Shown one piece after another: positions 32,733 to 44,538 of a stretch of 64,000 nucleotides of DNA. This DNA is from Halichondria panicea. Its lineage: Eukaryota > Porifera > Demospongiae > Suberitida > Halichondriidae. Below the pieces are notes generated by a model, which saw nothing but the letters and a program-made list of their open reading frames with translations, ran no database searches and was not told the DNA's origin. The position numbers and the translations under genes are program-made. Each line of letters starts with the position of its first letter. Positions within the stretch are counted from its first letter, which is position 1. The DNA is taken from contig NC_087377.1 of assembly GCF_963675165.1 (NCBI RefSeq), positions 12,696,632 through 12,760,631 on the forward strand, written 5' to 3'.

Positions 32733-35612
32733 CACCGTAAAAACAGTTTAGTTAAAATAACCAAAAAAATTAGTTAAAAATTTTGCAACTGAGGTAACCA
32801 ATCTTTTTGTTAAAATAACAGGTGTTATTTTAACAACATTAGTTATTTGTAAAATAACAAAATATGAAGTGTTATTTTACTGAATTATTATTGGTGTTTC
32901 TTACTAATTAATTATGTAATATTAACTATCATTTAGTTAATAGAGAGTTATCCAAGATGTAAATTTAACATTTTCATTTTGTTAAGACATAGTGAATATT
33001 TTTAAAGTAACAATTTAATATTGTATGATACAGTGGTATATTGTTACCTTTACAATAACAATTAGCTATAATAATAATTATAGCATCATAATTATAAGTA
33101 GAAATTATAAAAATGACTCAAATTGGTTCTTAAAACTGAAAATAACGTATACGAGGTAGCACTACGTACATGTAATCACAAGAGCGAAAGAGTATACACA
33201 GTCATAATGGTGTATACAATACCTACATGATTAACATGAAGCTAAAGCTTGAATATCAGTAGTGATGGATAAATAGGTAGAAGTTTTTCCTGAAACGCTA
33301 TGAGGAAGGCCAAACACAAACTCTTGAAAAAAGATACAGAGGTCATGCACTGCTTTGCTATATTCTAAATTAAAAACATAGAACAGAGAAAACCATATGA
33401 AGATCGCTTTTGATAGGGTTGTCACAGTGCAAAACACAGATTGTTCCACGAAAACGAAAAAGGTGACAACACCATCTTCGGCACAAAATTGACCAATCCA
33501 GGGAGCATTCTTTCCTTGTTTGGAAGCCACTAGCTCAGGATCTGCAGACATCTGGAATTAAGAAGATATACAATCGTCAATAGAACGGGCTCCATTTTTT
33601 GTCGCATACCTCATATTCATTGAAAAAATCACCCAGGTCCCCCTCTTTCTTTTTTCGTTGCACACAGAGAAGTTGAAATAACATTTTAATCACAGATCTT
33701 TCCTCATCGTCATCGTCACCTAATAAAGGTACAAGCATCCTCTAGTTATATGAAAAAATACCTACCTTTTGGCAGCAAGTCTTTTATATCCTTTCGTTTG
33801 AGTTTTTCACAGTAGCCAATTACGGCTGGCATCCATTTTCCTGTCCACTCCGCAACAAACGAAGAATACATATTTTGCTTTGACAATATGAGCTCTAGTT
33901 CTTGTTCAGTCTGCAATAGAAACATGTGACAATACATAAGCACAGTATAACAACATACACTCATGCACATGCACACAAAACCGATAGTATAATTGTACGC
34001 ACCACTGCTGTCATCTTTAGAGCTGGAAATTTGGTAACCTTCTGTACCACTGACTCTGTGCTCTTCAAAATGTATTGCCTGCGATTGTGAAATGTTTTCT
34101 TCATAAGAGGTAACACAATGTCTCTTCTATAGGATGTTCATTCTCCATCTCATTGGCAAGTGCTTTTTCACTGTCAGTATTTCCTTCGTCCATAGGTGAC
34201 ACAGCCGGGTAACGTGATGCTAGAATAGAAACCTTTTTAGGGCGACCACGCTTTGTTGGAGGAGTTTCGTCAGATGGAGAGGCTATGCGTTTACGGCCTT
34301 TTTCAACATTATAGACTCTATCCATCATTTTTTTCCGCCAAGATCCCTATAATTACGAATTGACATAATTATAAACTTACAGGTTTATTAAAGACTTACA
34401 AATGGTGCTGCTCCAGAGTCAGCCATAAATGGGTGTTTTTCGACTAGCTGTTTGGCGACCTCTCCAATAAACACCATCGTTGGTTGTTCCAGGTATGCGT
34501 ATACATGCGTCACCAGATCTCTTACGATTTCATTTCGAACTTCGGGATTAAGGGATTTTTCTTTAATAGCAGCCATGATGGTTGGTTTCCACTTCTGAGG
34601 AATAGCAAAATTGTTTGTAGAGATACCAGACACTTTTGGGGTAGATGATTGAGAACGTCTAGGCACACTAGATTGAGTCCTCTGGGGTGTAGAATCATTT
34701 ACTCGACTACTGCTATCCACTGCGGATGAGACAATCAAATCCTGTGTACGAACATGCATCGTTAAAGCAGTAGCTAAGTACACAACAGATAACATATTAC
34801 TTACGGTAGAGACAGGTAGTTGTACGCCTATCTGTAGCCTCACCAGCTTCTTTACAACACCTAGTGGCTTAACCAACTCCTTAATGTCATTCTCTGTCAG
34901 CTCTAGAAAAGCCTCTCCATCAATTTCATTATCTACAATTGAAGGTAAAAAAATATATAGTTTTAAATAGCTAAAAGCTAGATTAGTTTTACACCAGAAG
35001 TGGGAAGCAATGAATTGATACAGTATTTTAAGTGGGTGTTGACCAAATAGGTAGTAGTCTATTATTTAAGTGGAAGGTGGTAACGGTGGCAGTGTACATA
35101 GCTAAGTGTTGTGAGTATTGACTTAAGTGATATACCTTCAAACACTTCACAATATGAATCTTGCACTCCCTTTTCCTCCAACCATGATGAAAGACCAGTA
35201 GCAGACACATTTTTCACATCCATTAGGCTATATATATAGCATCTAGCTCTCGAGCTAGCTAAAGTTAAAAGAAAGAAAATGTGGCAGCTGCCCTTGCAGC
35301 TGTCAAACATGTGCAATGATGTCACTTTTTCAATATCTATGGTGATAATCTCTAGCTTGTTCTCAAAATACATATACATGTTGTTATTTTGTGAAAATGT
35401 TTTTGAAATAACTGGGCCACAATTGTGATTTTAAGACATACGTAGTAATATTAACACTTTATCTCAGTTTTAGGAAACACGACGTTAAAATAACAACATT
35501 TCTAGACAATAACCATAATCTGTTACATTCACAAAAATGTTGTCAAAATAACTACTTTAACAAGTGTTGTTTTAACAGTATACAGTAGAATTAACAAACA
35601 TTTTTTATGGTG
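32733..35612. mobile_element. CACCG-ended TIR element carrying a SAM-domain gene, 2.9 kb
   Basis: The left end CACCGTAAAAACAGTTTAGT and the reverse complement of the right end (CACCATAAAAAATGTTTGTT) agree at most positions. It sits inside a (CA)n tract, so CA flanks both ends. Both subterminal zones (about 32740-33010 and 35385-35600) are packed with GTTATTTTAACAA/TTGTTAAAATAAC motifs in both orientations, likely transposase binding sites. The body is one minus-strand seven-exon gene. No DDE motif was recognised. The architecture matches the elements at 3533 and 27982. Confidence 0.75.
33231..35223 (-). pseudogene. SAM-domain protein gene of the TIR element (seven exons, one frame break)
   Basis: Exons 35136-35223, 34805-34932, 34400-34741, 34003-34346, 33766-33910, 33610-33719 and 33231-33551 have GT/AG borders and about 492 codons. 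Residues 1-70 form a SAM domain (LSSWLEEKGVQDSYCEVFE, then NEIDGEAFLELTENDIKELV and LVRLQIG). A Ser/Thr linker, a helical piece (VRNEIVRDLVTHVYAYLEQP) and a basic GRPKK motif, which could bind AT-rich DNA or act in nuclear import, follow. The next parts read RRQYILKSTESVVQKVTKFP and IKMLFQLLCVQRKKKEGDL. The C-terminal module reads FYVFNLEYSKAVHDLCIFFQ. It resembles SAMD3-like proteins that are multi-copy in fish and invertebrates (recollection). Exon 4 is one base short of frame near 34135. Confidence 0.7.
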
Positions 35613-35658
35613 CACACACACACACACACACACACACATGCACACACACACACACATA
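35613..35658. repeat. (CA)n tract, target of the SAM element
   Basis: CA dinucleotides with one ATG interruption, continuous with the (CA) run left of 32733 once the element is removed. It abuts an exon acceptor. Confidence 0.9.
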
Positions 35659-35659
35659 G

Positions 35660-35752
35660 GTGAACAAGGATTGTTTGAGGCTATATACGTGGGACGCCTG
35701 TTGAATGTACTGTTGGAGTGTTTCCATGACGATAGCCTGCCGTTAAGAGACG
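35660..35752 (+). pseudogene. Isolated helical exon after a (CA)n tract
   Basis: A 93-bp phase-1 exon between CACATAG and GTGGGT reads GEQGLFEAIYVGRLLNVLLE then CFHDDSLPLRD. It is leucine-rich and open throughout but has no identified partner exons. Similar in type to the solenoid fragments, so perhaps another exon of the same unknown gene. Confidence 0.4.
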
Positions 35753-36215
35753 GTGGGTGTTAGTCTATCAATGTCCAATGTTTAAACCAGTTCATATGTC
35801 TCACTCACCTCTTTTAGACGGTAACTTCCTAAAATGCTTATAATTCCCGGTATAAGAAACACTCCAACACTCATTCCCTTTGTCTGTATGTATTGTATTT
35901 GATTGAGCTCTGGTACGAGTAGCTAGTGGCTGAGTGACTTCAATGAAATTTGGTAATATCGGTAGTCACTCTACTATCGCTTATAACATGACGACAGTTA
36001 GTCAGCTGATCAAACTCCCAGCATAAATAGAACTAAGAAAGAGCTACATTTGATAGGCAAAAGAGTGTGTAGTTGTCCTTAACAACGCTGGTAGCAGTGA
36101 TCGATTATACGTGGTCGCCGATCTTTGGTAATTTATTCTAGTACACTTGTCTTGCTTGATGTTTATTGTAGTGGTCTCAGCTGCTTGACTAAAATGATAA
36201 TTATGCTTGTGCCAG

Positions 36216-36294
36216 TGGGATCATGAAGAGTTGCTCTGGACGACAATTAACCTGGAGGGAGCTGGGAGACCATCACGAGGAGCTCCTGAGGCTG
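36216..36294 (+). pseudogene. Death-domain exon relic
   Basis: After GTGCCAG the frame reads MKSCSGRQLTWRELGDHHEE LLRL up to a donor CTG|GTGAGT. It matches MRSCSGRPTWRELAGHLHNI in the death-domain exon at 63434-63607, with one added residue. Only this piece of the domain is present. Confidence 0.65.
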
Positions 36295-36299
36295 GTGAG

Positions 36300-38270
36300 T
36301 ATGCAGTCAGTACATTAGATATTGCCATGTGGTAGATCTAGTGGTATTGAGTAAGTGGGACTGTTACAAGCCATGCTATTCAAGCTATATTCATTCTAAC
36401 AACATCTATGTGAGCAACCACAGGCATACATGAATCTTTCTTTGTTTAATTTAATTGATACTACTACCCCCCTCCCCACACACACACATGCATGCAGTTA
36501 AACCCTTATATGTTGTCTCACTTAATGTTTTTAGTGTAGTGGGTCTTTACCGTTTGTTTTGGATCATGCAGAGTGATTCCCTACCCACCCCAGTACAGAT
36601 TGTGTTTATTGGTTGACTGATGCTTACCATTTACAAACCCTTTGTACTGCCTACAAATATTATCGTTTATTGAATATGATAGAGTGGAGGTTATTATGCC
36701 TCGAGGCGTAGCCGCACGAGGGATATACGGTAAAGCTGACTGTGTTGTGTGTGTCTGTCCATAGATGTAGGAGAGAGGGATTGGAAACAGAAGTAGATTT
36801 CAATGTACTTCACATATGACCTCGATAAACATCCACACCTCGCTTAATGAGGGCTAATTTATTCCCCAGTAACCTCGCAGGTAACTGAGATTATGGCAAA
36901 TCTAGGATTTTATGAGTTGTCACTAGTATTCTGTCAAGTTTTCCAGTATCCAGTGCAACTGTGCTTTATATAGATAGTGAATAACCATTATTCAAGCTCT
37001 ATTTTTACCGTTGCAACTATCTTCTTCATTGAATTTAGGTAAGTTTAATCTTGTATTGTACACATTTATCCCTTTTTCTCTGAAATGATTAATGTTTAGG
37101 TCGTATACTTCAATATGCTTGTTGGTAAATCATGTGGTATCACCCCAAGCCAAAGAAAATTTGTCATACATCAGCTGGTAGAATATAGTGCTAGAAAAAA
37201 GTTGAATTAAAGAGCACCACTAAAGATCCTTTTTTTGGGAATATGCTAAGCGTTACAGAAATTTTAATTTTAGGCATACATTCCCTTATGATTGGTGATC
37301 ACCCCAAGAGCATTAGTTTTGGATCAGGTGGATGATAGCTTTTGTGTGCATGCATGAATGTGTAGTCACCTATTTTTACCTCACAATTGTTATTGGCCCG
37401 GTAGTAGATTGTGGTGAAGGGCCTGTAGGCCCGAGATATTTAACTACTACAAATGCTGTTTCATCTATATTTTATATAGCAATACCTCGCAAGCCAAAAC
37501 TTACTGAGTACGCTGAAGAAAAGAAGACAGAAGAATACCGAACAATACCCCTCCTCTCTACACCCCTACACGTCACCGCCCTCGTAAATGTTATTGGCTG
37601 TTCCGGCTATATATACACTCTTGTATACCTCACCAGCTTCTCTCCATCTAAGACTGTCTGATTAGAGTGCTAAACTAATCATAATTATAGCTGTAATAAT
37701 CATTTTTATCGTGTAAGTTTTTGTTAATGTTGTTCGGTTTGATCCCACTCGTTTTACACTTAGAAAGCAACTGGCAGTGCTGTGGAGTGTTTTGCTGTCT
37801 CCAAGTGTATGTAATTATACTTAATGAATTGGAAATTGAAATGTACGCTCACCAGCCTAGTATATATAGAAACTTCGTACAACTGATACATCAAAAGTGA
37901 AAACAATTAAGAAAGTTACATGGTGTATTATGTATCTTGTCGTGTGAATGATTATGGTTATTGCCTCAAACTAGTGGACTTCTTGATGGTTTTCTTTTTC
38001 ATTTAATTTTAAGTTGGCAGCAAAAGAGAAGCCTCTGACAGTCACAAATACATTCACAATTTCAGGGAACTAAGCATCCTCTGATGATTTTATATCTACT
38101 GTGAAACAAGTATCCAATACCACTATAGCTCTGCACATTCTCCTTACTATTATATACCATGTACCAATGCACTGTTGATTGTGTCTCTTTCCCTCTTCTT
38201 TCACCGCTTACAATGAGTTTTCCTCATTTGAGGCAAGAAAAGAAGACAAGAAAGCGAGGCGCAGATGTTT
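36300..38270. other. No gene recognised
   Basis: AT-rich with a CGAGGCGTAGCCGCACGAGGG motif at about 36702 (kin to the repeat at 24.5 and 39.7 kb). A 110-codon open frame near 37332 has no domain or codon pattern that I would trust. Confidence 0.4.
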
Positions 38271-38278
38271 TCCGAGGC

Positions 38279-38361
38279 CCACTTCCGTTTCCAATCCCTC
38301 TCTCCTACATCTATGGTCTGTCCAAAGATATAGGAGGGAAGGATTGGCAACGGAAGTGGTT
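38279..38361. repeat. Short hairpin (CCACTTCCGTTTCCAATCC arms)
   Basis: CCACTTCCGTTTCCAATCCC at 38279 pairs with GGATTGGCAACGGAAGTGG at the right end. Related single arms occur near 236 and 39661, so it is a dispersed small repeat. Confidence 0.7.
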
Positions 38362-38539
38362 CACGTGATCATTTTACATGTGTTTCTGCAGTTTTGTAAT
38401 GAAACCATCCGTGACTCGCCTGTTTTCCTGCCAGAATGCCCGCGAAAAGCAGAAAAAGTCTGTTGTGGTCTTCCTTTAGTGCCTCATGACCTCTCATGGT
38501 GTTACACTGATGTTGTGCTTTATTTATAGTTAGATTATC

Positions 38540-39680
38540 TTGCCAGTTTGTAAAACTAAAGAAACAAAGACTTTTTACTACAGAAAAACTACAATTTTAC
38601 AAGGTTTGATCCCTTTTTAAGAAACAGTACTCATCCATATTACTATTCTTCAAGTTTTCCTGGTTGTATGTATGTAGGTTGATCTACTTAAACGCAAAAA
38701 TCGCCTATTCATACCATTTAGAATGTGTTGTAGTGTTGAGTATGGCTTATTTCATCTGACGTTTTATGCTCCCTTTTTAAGAAACACACATGCTTTTAAA
38801 ATTATACTGACTTCATGAGAGTGTTTATCAATGTCAGGTCCATCAACTGGCACAGGTTTTGTGCTTTAAATTTTTGTCAGTTGCAGAAAATATGACTGGA
38901 GGTGTAAGGCCTGATTATCGGCTTATATAGTAAGAAACAGAACTGGGATAGAAAGCTCCAGGTCAGTGCCACAGTGTTTTACTAACTCATTCATATGCCC
39001 CCCCCTCCCCACATACACAGTCATACTATTAGATCTTCATCGTACTATCAGTATGCTGGAAGAAATCTGAAGAAGGAAGAGTTGATTGACTATTTTGGGC
39101 TACATATTAAAAAACGAAATGAAAGACTTTGTTACATGCAAAAGACCTGTACAGTTGTATAGCACCAGCTCTACCTCATGCAGTAGCAGCAGTAGCAGTT
39201 CATTATGCAGCTTATTATGGCAGTTTATATGACTTGTGAAATGTTGATAATTTATTAAAAATTTGGTATTAATAAAATGTCGTACAGAACATGTTACAGA
39301 GAATATTGATAATGGCTACAGTACTATCAGTCTATCTATGTTATCTAGTTCTTGTGCATACAAGCCCAGAGCTTGTATCAAATGTGAGAATGGACATGAA
39401 CACAAGCAGTATTGTCTAAGTATTAAAGTGTTGTTTCTGAGCTTCTCTCTTTTTTGTTGACTTTGAGATCCCTCTCAGTATTTAACATGAGGCAGATTCT
39501 TGGGATGTCAACTTGCATCTGTCATCAATGACTTCTTTCAGAGTTAATAATGACTTGTTCTCTCTGTTATTTTTATTGCCATAGTTTGGAGGCAACAAAA
39601 GTAGAGGCAAAGTGATGCATTCCAATGACGTAGCGTGTCACGGATAGCTTCAAATTTTCTACCGTTGCCAATCCTTCCCT
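38540..39680. other. No gene recognised
   Basis: Low-complexity, AT-rich sequence. Short frames only. Confidence 0.4.
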
Positions 39681-39695
39681 TCCTATATATCTTTG

Positions 39696-39697
<2 letters not shown>

Positions 39698-39733
<36 letters not shown>

Positions 39734-39735
39734 GT
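39698..39735. repeat. (TCTG)n microsatellite
   Basis: About nine TCTG units in a row starting after CTTTGG. Confidence 0.92.
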
Positions 39736-39739
39736 GTCT

Positions 39740-40110
39740 GTTCCAGCTGTAACTGCTCAACGGTTGCAATGCGACGAAAGCTAACAGCTTCTATAGGCTT
39801 CTAGCCACGTTCTCTTGGATTTTGATTCGTGGATTAGCAAACTAAAGCTTCTTTCTCGAGTTATGGCTAGTTTGACTCACATTGAAGGCTGTTGCAGTCT
39901 CTTCAGAATCTTTCATAGCATCATCTGTCCGCACAAACTTTCTATTCAACATATGAGTTAGCCTTGCACTAAAGCGCTAGCTTTTTGTTGGCTACAATAC
40001 TCAGAAAATATCTGTTAAAACAGCTAGCTAGCAGTAGCCATTTGTGAAATTGATCTCTTTGGACACACCCTTTAATTATTCCTGTGGATGTAATGCGCAT
40101 GCGCGCTCAT
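39740..40110 (+). repeat. Interspersed repeat, partner of 23976-24530
   Basis: GCTTCTATAGGCTTCTAGCC, TGGATTTTGATTCGTGGATT and TTCTCGAGTTATGGCTAG match the reverse complement of 24.28-24.43 kb. Ends near a GCGCATGCGCGC string. No coding frame. Confidence 0.65.
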
Positions 40111-41340
40111 TCCCCACTGTGTAAGAAAATAATATCCAATCCAGATCCAGATCCTCCTGGCAGAATCATCTTTGTCTTGAGGGCCTGGTAAGCCACAAAA
40201 CACTACCATATAACAATATATAGATAACAATATGCATGTACACAGGTCTTTTCTTCTTAGATATTATATACACTGAACTATACTGGAAGAATCAATTTTC
40301 TTCTTTCTTGAGGTCCTGTTAAGCCACATAAATAACAACAATAGATGCATGTAAATAAGTCTTTTTTTCTCAGTGACTTTATATAGATAAGCTAACTTTA
40401 ATATAAAATTCATTATAGAAACTAATATAACACTCTAATACTTTTGAGCGAAAACAAAAACATGGCGAGAGGCATTAGCACAGCGCCAGCTTGAACACTA
40501 GTATAGTTTGAGTAAGACATTGAGTTGATTCGTTACTGCCAACTTTCTCATCTTCTTCCAGCCTTGCACATATTGAGTTAATTCTGCAGTCTCTCCCCGT
40601 TGCTTTTCATGTGCCCATGTGCCCCTGGACACACACTAGTAAAGTTACTATAGCTAGCTACGTACCGAATGATATTGCCTATGGTGAGACACTGTACAGA
40701 CTGTAGACTGTACTGATAATTTGAGGTGTCCTGTCAAGATTGTAAAATTTGTTTGTTTGCTCAGCTCATTATTATCTTATCATTGTATGTGGAGAATATT
40801 CGTGCTCTTTGTTCACTAGCTGACCGTGTGAAAACAACACTACAAGTATGAAAGCCCCATTAAGAAACCTTTGAAGATACTAGCTGCTCTGTATTATGGG
40901 ACCAAACTGGCTGTGGTTGTATGTTGCAATCCTGTTACAGTTTAGCTTGTATGGAATGTATCACCTTCCGAATCCTAAACCTTCTAGTAAATACACACGA
41001 TCCTTGCCAGAACGCATGCACTACTTAGATCACAAAGGGTCAAAATTTCTGCTGATTTGGCTCATTCAAAGGTTTTTCACCAGCAAAATATTCTAGTAAT
41101 ACGGTACCATGCATGCATGGGTGACCACTACATTCCTTGTCTTATATCTATCTTTTACTTCACTTCTACAGCACTCAAAGTTCTATCTCTTTCTCTAACC
41201 TTGTAAGCTGCTGCTTGGCAATCAATATTAATTGTTGTACATTGAGCATGCACTTAAACACTTAAAAATGTTTGAGCGCTTAAAGCTCTTCAACTGTTTC
41301 ACTACCTGAACAGCTGTTTGAAAATTGTGCAATACACTTT
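40110..41340. other. No gene recognised
   Basis: Two related pieces (about 40135 and 40290, GAATCA..TTCTT..TGAGG) and DNA shared with 16.5 kb (CCTTGTCTTAT..CTTTACTTCAC at about 41135), the flank of the solenoid-fragment copies. Confidence 0.4.
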
Positions 41341-41371
41341 GATAAGAATTATATTCGTTCTTCCCCCTCCT

Positions 41372-42215
41372 TCCTCCGGGTGTATTTGAGGTGGTGCATC
41401 GTATCCACGATAACCCAGACTACACAGACCAGCAGATGTACTCATGTGGTTCACTGCCCCCCAGACCAGCAGATGGACTCATGTGGTTCACTGCCCCTCA
41501 AAATGAGGACGGGAGGATGTATAGACTCACACTATCACAAGCTGGGAGAGCTGTGGGAGAAGAGTGAGGGTGTGTGATGTATGTGGATGTGTGTGGATGT
41601 GCTATGCTATATGTGATTGAGGGTGTAGTGGGGTATGGGATAAAGGTACGTTGTGTAGATTAGGTGTACTGATCATATACAAAGATGTGTTTGATAAGGG
41701 TACTTTGTAGATGTCGTATAAATGTGTGGTCACTAGTGATACGCAAGGATCCAAGTGTCCAAGTGTTGAGTACGATGTAAATTGAGGCAGACGTATAATA
41801 TACTGGATTAACTAAATCCTTTTCCCTCCTCAAGTTCCCTTGAAGTTTTCTCTCTCACTTCTTTTTGAATGTGTTCAATGTTGCTCTGTCCCTTTCTCTA
41901 GCTGTCCACAGTTGCCAGTATGTGTTTGCCAAGTTACTGGGTGAGAGAGTATTCAAGAGACACCTAGAGCTGTATCTTCTATGGACTGGTGAGTTATTGG
42001 GACTGTGTAGGAGCCATTACTTTCAATATCATAGGTTTGCTCCAAAACACTTAGTGTCCTTTTTTCCAATATTTATAATGTAGATCTATACCATGTACCC
42101 CCATCCACCACAGAGCAGTGACAATGCCCTGGTACAGTCTGCTGGAGTGGACTGTCTCACTTCACTCTGTCAGCTGCTGGGGGGAATAATCCTCAGAGGG
42201 AGAATAGAATCTAAT
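41372..42215 (+). pseudogene. Solenoid-like gene fragment, copy D
   Basis: Three exon-like pieces: about 41372-41566 (HRIHDNPDYTDQQMY, MWFTAPQNEDGRMYRLTLSQ, AGRAVGEE then stop), about 41903-41990 (CQYVFAKLLGERVFKRHLEL then YLLWTG|GTGAGT) and about 42114-42215 (QSAGVDCLTSLCQLLGGIIL). The first piece holds a 38-bp internal tandem duplication (CAGACCAGCAGATG units at about 41428 and 41463). This is the best-preserved copy, yet the SGVSGCGDR exon is missing. Parent gene not recognised. Confidence 0.55.
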
Positions 42216-42632
42216 GTGAGTCTTTGCGTAATAATATGATAGCACTGTATGGTATGACATAGGCTCAAGTCCAACTTTCCTTGTGCAGGACGATTGCTAC
42301 TGTACCCATGTATGTTTATTGTGTCATTCAGTGTCACCCTCAACTCACATGCAGCCAAACCCATGCACTCAGCTTAGGCTAAACTTCCACTTTATACCAT
42401 GTACATTGTGTGAATTTGTGTCACTTAAAGTACTTACTTCGTTTATGGGACATTCCTTATCAAGTCAACACAAAAAATGAGCACCCCCTCAGATTTCAAC
42501 AAAACTTGGCATACATACTAACACCTTAGCCCCATGTATCATAATTATGGCATTTTATTTACGGGTCCTTCAAACTTCTGTTGGTGACTCCACCTATATA
42601 TGCTTCATATAGAGCATAACTTCTGCCATGAT
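42216..42632. other. Duplicated flank, no gene recognised
   Basis: TGTGAGTC...GGACGATTG text parallels the flank after copies A and C (6165, 18545). Confidence 0.4.
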
Positions 42633-42808
42633 TACCGTTTAGCGGGTATATAGCAGTTTTCGTATCAGTGGACGAAAATTAAAACTGCCAACTTTTTCTG
42701 GCACAATAATAATTCTTATGTTCATGCAACGTCACCATCCCCTGTACGAATACAAATGGGTAATTTGTATAAACATTTTCACCAACGAAAATTACCTGCT
42801 ATACAGTA
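42633..42808. mobile_element. TACCGT-family MITE
   Basis: TACCGTTTAGCGGGTAT at the left and a degenerate inverted end CTGCTATACAGTA at 42808, with GTGGACGAAAATTA and ACCAACGAAAATTA inside. Confidence 0.65.
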
Positions 42809-43756
42809 CCTTTCATTTTAGTTGTTTCAAACCAAATTTTTAACCAAATTTTGTACGCGTATCTCATAATTTGATTAATAGAGGCCACACAACATTGTGA
42901 AACCCTAGTTGTTACATAAGCTACAAGAATACACACTCTGAAAACACTCTGCATGATCATAAGTTGTTTTTCTTGAGGTGGCCTTACCTCAAAAGCTATA
43001 ATTAAATTCTGATGTGTGTTAATTATTAAATTAGCTCTATCTATATGTGATGCTTCGGAGAGTTCTGAAAGGTCACCCTTTAGTTATAGGCAATTCCTAT
43101 GGAATGACCCACAGTATGTCAATAACTGCAGTTCACTTTTATATTGCAATGTCCATATCTTCTGATCCCATCACGAAATTAAGTTGTAAAAGGCGGACAA
43201 TAGTAACTAAAGACGCCATTTTTGAGTAATTAAAGGTTACAACAATGAGCTTTGACGCCTTTAACCTTTTGAGTGCCCACCCCCTTTAAACTTGTCATCT
43301 GAAAGACTATAATTATCATAAGGAGTACGGTGAATTAATCCTGGCAGAAGTTAATGGGAACCAGGTCGGAAAATAATTTTAAAGGCTAAGAAGCCATATT
43401 ACATTATTACGGGGATAAAATTGGCAACGTTTGTCTCATGAATCAGCCGCCCTTCCTAAACGAGACTGTCTGACCAATGAGATTGCTCACAAGTATCAGG
43501 TGACTTGAATAGCAGGCTGAAACTTTACGTGCAGTTGAGCAGCAAGCAATGTTGTGGCTAAACAGAGGTAGCGGATGTGGCACTGTTATAATAATCATGT
43601 TTTATGGTTTGTCAGCTTGTACAGTGTACGTCGTAATACATTCCATTGTCATGACATTACGTAGAGAGTACTCTGACGTTCCTCTCTGAAAGATGTGGCT
43701 GATTCATGCGACTCAGTAATAATTATATTATGGAAAGGTATGTACATATAATCAAG
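42809..43756. other. No gene recognised
   Basis: AT-rich. GCACCCCCTCAGATTTCAAC near 42482 and a related inverted string near 44225 hint at an older repeat that I could not delimit. Confidence 0.35.
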
Positions 43757-43960
43757 AGTATATGATAGAGAAGAGAGTATCGAACGTATAGGCATACTGT
43801 ACATCAGATGTATATGCGGATAGTAACGTGACTATCAGGAAAGTAGATTACATCACCCACACTTGGATTGGTCAGTGTGCAAAATTCCAAGCTTGTGACA
43901 GAAGGAAGTCACGTTACTCTCCGCATACAGTGATACACAGTATGCCTACGTTCGATACTC
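43757..43960. repeat. Foldback of a duplicated promoter-like string
   Basis: GAGAGTATCGAACGTATAGGC and GCGGATAGTAACGTGAC at 43772-43832 reappear inverted at 43908-43960. A single copy of the same text is at 10335-10412 upstream of copy B, so one arm comes from the duplicated unit. Confidence 0.7.
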
Positions 43961-43964
43961 TCTC

Positions 43965-44184
43965 TACCGTAAACGTTGAAATTTTCGACGCATCAAAATT
44001 TCGCACTTTCTGCACTAGGCCCACAATTCTTAAATTTCGTGCGCATAAAGTTTCGTCCATTATATTAACGTAGGTGTGGCTACCACGTACACGTACACCC
44101 ACGTATATATTTAATTTCGTGCGTTGAGTCCAAGGACGAAAAAACGAAATTAAACACCCGTCGAAAATTTCAACGTTTACGGTA
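43965..44184. mobile_element. TACCGT-family MITE, 26-bp perfect TIRs
   Basis: TACCGTAAACGTTGAAATTT...CGACG is inverted perfectly at 44159-44184. The interior has AATTTCGTGCGC strings typical of the family. No coding frame. Confidence 0.88.
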
Positions 44185-44538
44185 TATCATAATTATACTC
44201 TTAATATAATTTATGCCAAGTTTCGTTGAAATCTGAAAGGGTGCACATTATTTTGTTTACGTGCATGAAATGTCTCTTATAAACAAACCAATAATTTACT
44301 TACTTTCCTAACTTCATATGGCAGATGTAATGCACTTCCTTTATTATTAACTGCAGGTATCTGGACACTTTGACAGAAACTGTAGCTTCTCTCAATGTTG
44401 TGCATAATTATGTGTATACATTTTTATTAACAAACATTATAATTATGTAATTGCTATAATAATTACAGTATCGTATATCATCGGACACTTCTAATTACCC
44501 CGGACACTCTTTTGGGTAATTTTCGTTGTTCTAATACA

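Noticed and set aside
37332-37661. Open frame of about 109 codons on the plus strand
   Set aside because: No recognisable domain, AT-driven composition, and no splice or promoter context.
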